This document shows positions 59,176 to 64,000 of a stretch of 64,000 nt of DNA, piece after piece. Position 1 is the stretch's first letter; every line of letters begins with the position of its first letter. This DNA comes from JAKAIY01 sp963809385 (GTDB lineage: Bacteria > Chloroflexota > Ktedonobacteria > Ktedonobacterales > JADMIN01): the NCBI GenBank assembly GCA_963809385.1, contig CAWEJL010000002.1:558001-622000 (forward strand). Reading direction: 5' to 3'. Under the pieces are notes generated by a model. The model saw only the letters and a list, made by a program, of their open reading frames with translations, ran no database searches and was not told the DNA's origin. The translations under genes were made by a program, and so were the position numbers.

Positions 59176-59312
59176 GTGACGCCCGGCGACAAGGGCGCCT
59201 TCGCCGCCCTCACCGGCAAATGGTCACGTCTGGCTGGTCGGGGACTTCCTTTACCCCATCCAGGGGCGCGTCTGACGCCTGCTGGCCAGCGATGCGCCGT
59301 TTGGGGAGCGTT
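59176..59312 (+). pseudogene. NUDIX hydrolase remnant (internal deletion)
   Basis: Two short segments match the intact gene at 56108-56713: one corresponds to its D-P-G-D-N-V-T-I-A-A-L to F-L-Y-P-I-Q stretch, the other to the last codons (L-A-S-x-x-A-P-G-E-R-stop). Around 300 bases carrying the whole Nudix box are missing, as is the N-terminus. The following terminator copy is intact. It cannot encode an active enzyme and marks the end of a tandem duplication. Confidence 0.85.
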
Positions 59313-59319
59313 AAGCGCA

Positions 59320-59394
59320 CAGCCCCCCGCCTCGGCGCCGCGCGCCAGGGCGGATGCCCTGGATGCTCGCGTTCGGCGATGAGACGGGGGGCCG
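59320..59394. terminator. Second copy of the NUDIX/SBP terminator
   Basis: Near-identical to 56719-56793, with one change in the outer stem, between the NUDIX remnant and SBP3. Probably still terminates SBP3 transcripts from the minus strand. Confidence 0.7.
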
Positions 59395-59492
59395 TGGTGG
59401 CTTGAGCGGCGCGCCGTTGACGTGTGGCGGTCAGCGGCGCGCGCCCGCGCCAGGTATCCTCGGGTAGAGGTTTTGTGCGATGCGCTTGAGGT

Positions 59493-61206
59493 CTAGTGGG
59501 ACACGATATACATGGACTGCCAGGACTCACGCGGGATCAAGCCACCAGCGGTGATCGTGAAGTTCACCAGGTAGGGCTTGGTCTCCCACCAGTTCGTCGC
59601 CTGGTCGAGCGGCAGCCACGCCACCTTGGTCACCAGGATCTGCTCCGCCTGCTGGTACTGCACCAGACGGGCCGCCTGATCCGGGTTCGCGTCAGCGGCC
59701 TTCATCAGCGCGTCGGCCTGCGTGTCGCAGGCGCTGCCGGCGTTGTAGGCGCTGTCGCAGGCCAGGTTGGTCGTCAGCCAGTCCTGCGGATCAGGATAGT
59801 CCTCGATCCAAGCCAGCGTCCAGAACTGGAGCTGGTGGGCCGAGGTCTTCTGCAGCAGCGTGTTGAAGTCGATCGAGGTGATCGTGATCGGGTAGTTCGG
59901 CATCGCCTTCAGCCACATCTGCTGCGCCGCCGCCGCCTCGTTCTGGTAGTCAGCGGAACCCGAGATGATCGTCAGGACGACCGGCGGGCACTTGCTGAAG
60001 TCCGTCGCCGTGCCACACTTGGTATCCGTGGCGTAGGCGGTGGCCAGCTGGTTGGCGGCCTGCGTGTTGCCACTCAGGTTCTGCGTGCCATCCGGGCCGG
60101 TCAGCGCCGGATTGTACCCCGGCATGCCGCTCGGCACGATGTGGTTGGTCGCCTGCACGGTGCCGTGCAGGATCGTGTTGGCCAGCGTCGTCTTGTCCAG
60201 CGCGATGGCGAACGCCTGGCGCATGCGCACGTCGTTGAACGGCTTCATGTTCCAGTTCTGCGCGTAGTAGTCAATCTGCTGGACGGCGATCTGGTGGAAG
60301 CCGGTGTGCGTCTTGGCCTTGGCCAGCTGGGCGCTCGGCGCGGTGCCGACGTCCGCCTGACCGGACAGGTAGGCGCTGTAGGCGGTGTTGGTGTCCTTGT
60401 AGAACGTCACGTCCACCTCACGCAGCTTCGGCTGCGTGCCCCAGAAGGCGGTGTTGCGCGTGGAGCACGAGGTGGCCGGTGTGGTCCCACTTGGTGACCT
60501 TGAAGATATCGCCACCGAAGCCGCCATTGTCCACCAGGTGATCGGTGTACTTGTTGCCGTACTGCGAGATGAGCTGCTCCGGCACCGCGTACGAGGTCGG
60601 GTAGGTCATCGCGTAGAGGAAGTAGGTCGCTGGCGTGGCCAGCTGGATCTGCAGGGTCAGGTCGTCGGGGGTGGTGATCGAGTCGCCGATCAGCGTCTGG
60701 ATCGCGCCCTTGACCGTCGTGCCGTCGGCGGCGCAGGTCTCGCCGTTGAAGGCCGCCGCGTCTTTGACCGCGTACAGGTAGTAGGCGGCGCCAAAGGCGT
60801 TGCAGGGGTTCTCGGCGCGGTTCATGGAGTAGGCGTAGGTCTTGGCGTTGATCGCGGTGCCATCGCTCCACTTCAGGCCGGGCTTGACCTTGAAGGTCCA
60901 GGTCAGGCCGTCGGCGCTGACCGTCGGCATCGCCGCGGCCGCCCAGGGCTCCGCCTGCAGGTCCTTATTGAGGACGACCAGGCCGGGGAAGATCACCGAC
61001 GCGTACTCGACCGAGAAGACGTCGGTCGCGTTCGGCGGATCGAGGGTCTTGACATCAGTTACGCCCGCGCCCTGCAGGTGCAGGATCTGCTGGCTATCGG
61101 CGGCAGGACCACTGGTGGTCCCACCACAACCGGATAGCAGCAGCGCGAGGCTACCGGCCAGCGTGAAAACGCTGGCCAGCGTGGCTTTGCGTGCGCCCAG
61201 TCGCAT
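59493..61206 (-). CDS. Family-5 ABC substrate-binding lipoprotein, copy 3 (one frame break)
   Basis: Closest to copy 1, with long stretches nearly identical (for example the G-E-T-C-A-A-D-G-T-T-V-K-G and second-lobe regions). Lipobox L-L-L-S-G-C. One extra G near 60461 (GTTGCGCGTGGAGC versus GTTGCGCTGCAGC in copy 1) breaks the frame between the L-V-L and N-T-A-F-W-G segments. Otherwise intact, about 570 residues. AGGAGGTCGTATTAGC precedes the ATG, the same RBS context as copy 1. Confidence 0.91.
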
Positions 61207-61729
61207 GCTAATACGACCTCCTATGTCTCATGTCCCAAAAACATGTCTGGCATATGACCGCGCCAGACAGCGAACTCAGAGTGCCATAAGCGATCCAGCT
61301 CGCGCGGAGAGCTAACACGTCGCGCCCAGAAGGAGGGATCCTGCTGGATACGAGCGAGATTCTAGCAACCCATGCACGGCGACACCGGAATCCATGTGAC
61401 GCCACAAGCGCCGGACGCCTCAGGCCCTAACATACGTGGCCCCCTCATCGAGGTCGCCACACCATCCAAGTAGCGTGATGAGAACCACGCTCCCAACCGC
61501 CGCGCAAAAGCGGATAGAAGCGTATCCTGATGCACGACCCAGTATAAGTACGCAATGTCGAAGAAAATTATCACGCGATTTTTGTGACATGCCAAAAACT
61601 CAAGAAAATAACTCAACAGCAATATTACGTAATTATCGAGTAAACGATCGCATAACGCCGATAAAATCGTGTTTCGGCAGTCAGTTTAGGCGTCACGCAA
61701 ATTCCTGAAAGCGGCGTCACGGGCGCCGG
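61207..61729. promoter_or_regulatory. Leader and promoter region of SBP3
   Basis: Shares only the core of the leader element with copies 1 and 2: an imperfect GACGCC-ACA-AGCGCC at 61398-61412 within about 80 similar bases. 61540-61680 is markedly AT-rich for this genome and likely contains the SBP3 promoter. No gene is supported. Confidence 0.5.
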
Positions 61730-63465
61730 CTAGGGTACCGTGAGATACATGGACTGCCAGGACTCCTTCGGGATGAGCCCGCCAGCGGTGATCGTGAAGT
61801 TCACCAGGTAGGGCTTGGTCTCCCACCAGGTCGTCGCCTGATCGAGCGGCAGCCACGCCACCTCGCTCACCAGGATCTGCTCCGCCTGCTGGTACTGCAC
61901 CAGACGCGCGGCTTGATCCGGGTTCGCGTCGGCGGCCTTCATCAGCGCGTCGGCCTGCGGGTCGCAGGCGCCGCCCGCGTTGTAGGCGCTGTCGCAGGCC
62001 AGGTTGGTCGTCAGCCAGTCCTGCGGGTCAGGGTAGTCCTCGATCCAGGCGGTCGCCTGGAATTGGACCAGATGATACGCCGAGACGCTTTGCAGCAAAC
62101 CGCCGGTGTGCTGCTCCTGGATGGTGATCGGGTACTTCGGCATCGCCTTCAGCCACATCTGCTGCGCCGCCGCCGCCTCACTCGCCGCATCAACGTTGCT
62201 CGGCGGAATCGTCAGGATCACTTTCGGGCACTTGCTGAAGTCCGTCGCCGTGCCGCACTTGGTATCCGTGGCGTAGGCGGTGGCCAACTGGTTGGCCATC
62301 TGCGTGTCGCCGCTCAGGCTTTGCGTGCCATCTGGACCGGTCAGCGCCGGATTGTACCCCGGCATGCCGCTCGGCACGATGTGATTGGTCGCCTGCACCG
62401 TCCCCTGCAGGACGTTGTTGGCCAGCGCCTGCTTATCCAGCGCGATGGCGAACGCCTGGCGCATGCGCACGTCGTTGAATGGCTTCATCGTCCAGTTCAT
62501 CGCGTAGTAGTCGATCTGCTGGACGGCGATCTGGTGGAAGCCTAGGCGCGTCTTGGCCTTGGCCAGTTGCGAAGCGGGGGCGTAGCCCACATCGGCCTGA
62601 CCAGCCAGATAGGCGTTGTACGCCAGGCTGGTGTCCTTGTAGAACGTCACGTCCACCTCACGCAGCTTCGGCTGCGTGCCCCAGAAGGCGGTGTTGCGCG
62701 TGAGCACGAGGTGGCCGGTGTGGTCCCACTTGGTGACCTTGAACGAAGGTCGCCACCGAAGCCGCCATTGTCCACCAGGTGGTCGGTGTACTTGTTGCCG
62801 TACTGCGAGATGAGCTGCTCCGGGACGGCATACGAGGTCGGATAGGTCATCGCGCTAAGGAAGTAGGTCGCTGGCGTGGCCAGCTGGATCTGCAGGGTCA
62901 GGTCGTCAGGGGTGGTGATCGAGTCGCCGATCAGCGTCTGGATCGCGCCCTTGACCGCCGTGCCGTCGGCGGCGCAGGTCTCGCCGTTGAAGGCCGCCGC
63001 GTCTTTGACCGCGTACAGGTAGTAGGCGGCGCCGAAGGCGTTGCAGGGGTTCTCGGCGCGGTTCATGGAGTAGGCGTAGGTCTGCGAGGTGATCGCGGCG
63101 CCATCGCTCCACTTGAGGCCAGGTCTAAGCTTGAAAGTCCAAATCAAGCCGTCTGCGCTGACGCTCGGCAACGACTGCGCCGCCCACGCCATTGGCGTCA
63201 GATTCTTGTCGAGCACGATCAGACCCGGAAAAATGGCCTCGATGATGTTTACCGAAAGGGCGTCGGTCGCGTTCGGCGGGTCCAGAGTTTTGACATCAGT
63301 GATCCCTGCGCCCTGCAGGTGAATCACCAGCTGCGGGTCAGGGTAACATGGCCCCTGTTCGCACTCAGGAGCTGGGCCCATCCGACATCCGGCCATGAGC
63401 AGTACGAGAGCCATTCCCGCTAGCGGCATGATTGCCAGAACGGCGCTCGATATTCCTTTTCGCAT
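61730..63465 (-). CDS. Family-5 ABC substrate-binding lipoprotein, copy 4 (one frame break)
   Basis: Fourth paralogue, about 578 residues. The signal peptide differs (M-R-K-G-I-S-S, lipobox L-L-M-A-G-C) and an extra Cys-rich segment follows (G-P-A-P-E-C-E-Q-G-P-C). The middle is almost identical to copy 3, while residues ~420-450 of the second lobe (Q-E-Q-H-T-G-G-L-L) are distinct, so specificity may differ. Two extra bases near 62745 split the frame. RBS AAGGGG. Its leader lacks the obvious palindrome found before copies 1-3. Confidence 0.9.
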
Positions 63466-63831
63466 ACACCCGCCCCTTCGCAACCGTCCATGTCCACGCA
63501 GAACCACTCGCTCATGTGGCGATGACGCGTGCCGAGCATCCGTCGCTATCTAGCGGACGCGCGCCGTTGCGCCTGATTTACCCAAAGCGCGCTACCAGGC
63601 AAACGAAGCGGCGAGGCGTCACACCGTCCTGGCAACCAGCGGAGAACACACCCGCGCCATCCCACCGCACATATTCCTGGGTCACATTGAAGCTGCGCAC
63701 TCCCAGCTTCGAGGCCGCATAAACGGAGTCGGGTCTGTATGCGTGATTTTAAATATCTACGCAATGAGGCTGAAAAGCATCATATCGATCCTGATACGAT
63801 CGTTGACACACTCGTTCGAGGGGTAGCCAGC
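63466..63831. other. Intergenic region upstream of SBP4
   Basis: About 365 bases with no supported gene. AT-rich around 63745-63760 (TTTTAAATATCT), possibly the SBP4 promoter region. Confidence 0.45.
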
Positions 63832-64000
63832 TTACGCCGCGCTCCATAATGGCAGTCCCGCAAGCTCGGTCAGATCGGCGACGGCGTGCGTCGGGTTGTG
63901 AGCGCGCAGATCGGTCAGCGTATGCGAGGGGCCAGTCGCCACCGCGATGACCCGCAACCCGCTCGCACGGCCACAGGCGATATCCGCCGGGGTATCGCCA
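63832..64000 (-). CDS. HAD-superfamily hydrolase, C-terminal fragment (runs off right edge)
   Basis: The last 55 residues of a protein, in one open frame ending in TAA at 63832-63834. It begins G-D-T-P-A-D-I-A-C-G-R-A-S-G-L-R-V-I-A-V-A-T-G, which is HAD motif IV (the Asp pair binding Mg2+) and the strand after it. This is as in phosphoglycolate phosphatase-like (Cof/Gph) enzymes. The tail contains A-D-L-T-E-L. The N-terminal nucleophile Asp lies outside the window. Confidence 0.82.
   Translation of the reverse strand, partial: GDTPADIACGRASGLRVIAVATGPSHTLTDLRAHNPTHAVADLTELAGLPLWSAA

Noticed and set aside
53890..63465. Transposon-mediated amplification of SBP genes
   Set aside because: No transposase gene, terminal inverted repeats or target-site duplications are seen between the copies. 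Unequal crossing-over explains the array.

Overview
The window is high-GC DNA from a free-living heterotroph, and Chloroflexota is the best guess. Supporting hints are a 23S rRNA gene with no 16S or 5S beside it, a solitary Flp-type pilin, an ECF42-type sigma factor with a DGPF partner, very high GC, and T-box control of Trp genes. This placement is inference; no 16S is present.

Layout. 1-3.8 kb: start of rpsF (left edge), a Flp pilin, a nucleoside phosphorylase, a small membrane protein and a SigA-family sigma factor. 4.4-8.1 kb: one 23S rRNA gene on the minus strand, flanked by long complementary arms (pre-rRNA processing stem). 8.4-17.9 kb: MFS exporter, single-domain response regulator, PepA, DGPF protein plus ECF42 sigma factor, CoA transferase, small membrane protein, DegV. 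18.3-33.3 kb: a T-box leader, then trpS-trpE-trpG-trpD-[MBL hydrolase]-trpCF-trpB, a GT-C glycosyltransferase, a serine beta-lactamase-like hydrolase, trpA, two APH-like kinases and a lipoate ligase. 33.3-42.3 kb (minus): tyrosine degradation (HPPD, homogentisate dioxygenase), a LeuA-like synthase, branched-chain/pyruvate-type dehydrogenase E1alpha-E1beta-E2, a pentapeptide-repeat protein and a D-2-hydroxyacid dehydrogenase. 42.9-50 kb: P1B-type metal ATPase, RDD protein, lipoprotein, HolA, GT39-like glycosyltransferase. 50-53.7 kb (minus): an ECF transporter (S-like protein, EcfA, EcfA', EcfT). 53.9-63.5 kb (minus): four tandem paralogous family-5 substrate-binding lipoproteins with no permease, a NUDIX hydrolase and a decayed NUDIX copy. 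The right edge holds the end of a HAD phosphatase.

The genes form recognisable circuits. Uncharged tRNA-Trp sensed by the T-box should control trpS and probably the trp genes behind it. The lipoate ligase lies near the lipoyl-dependent E2. HPPD and homogentisate dioxygenase make consecutive tyrosine-degradation steps.

Quality warning: at least a dozen otherwise well-conserved genes are broken by single-base changes. Wherever I could reconstruct the ancestral frame, the change was an insertion. I read these as probable consensus errors and annotate such genes as whole CDSs spanning the breaks.
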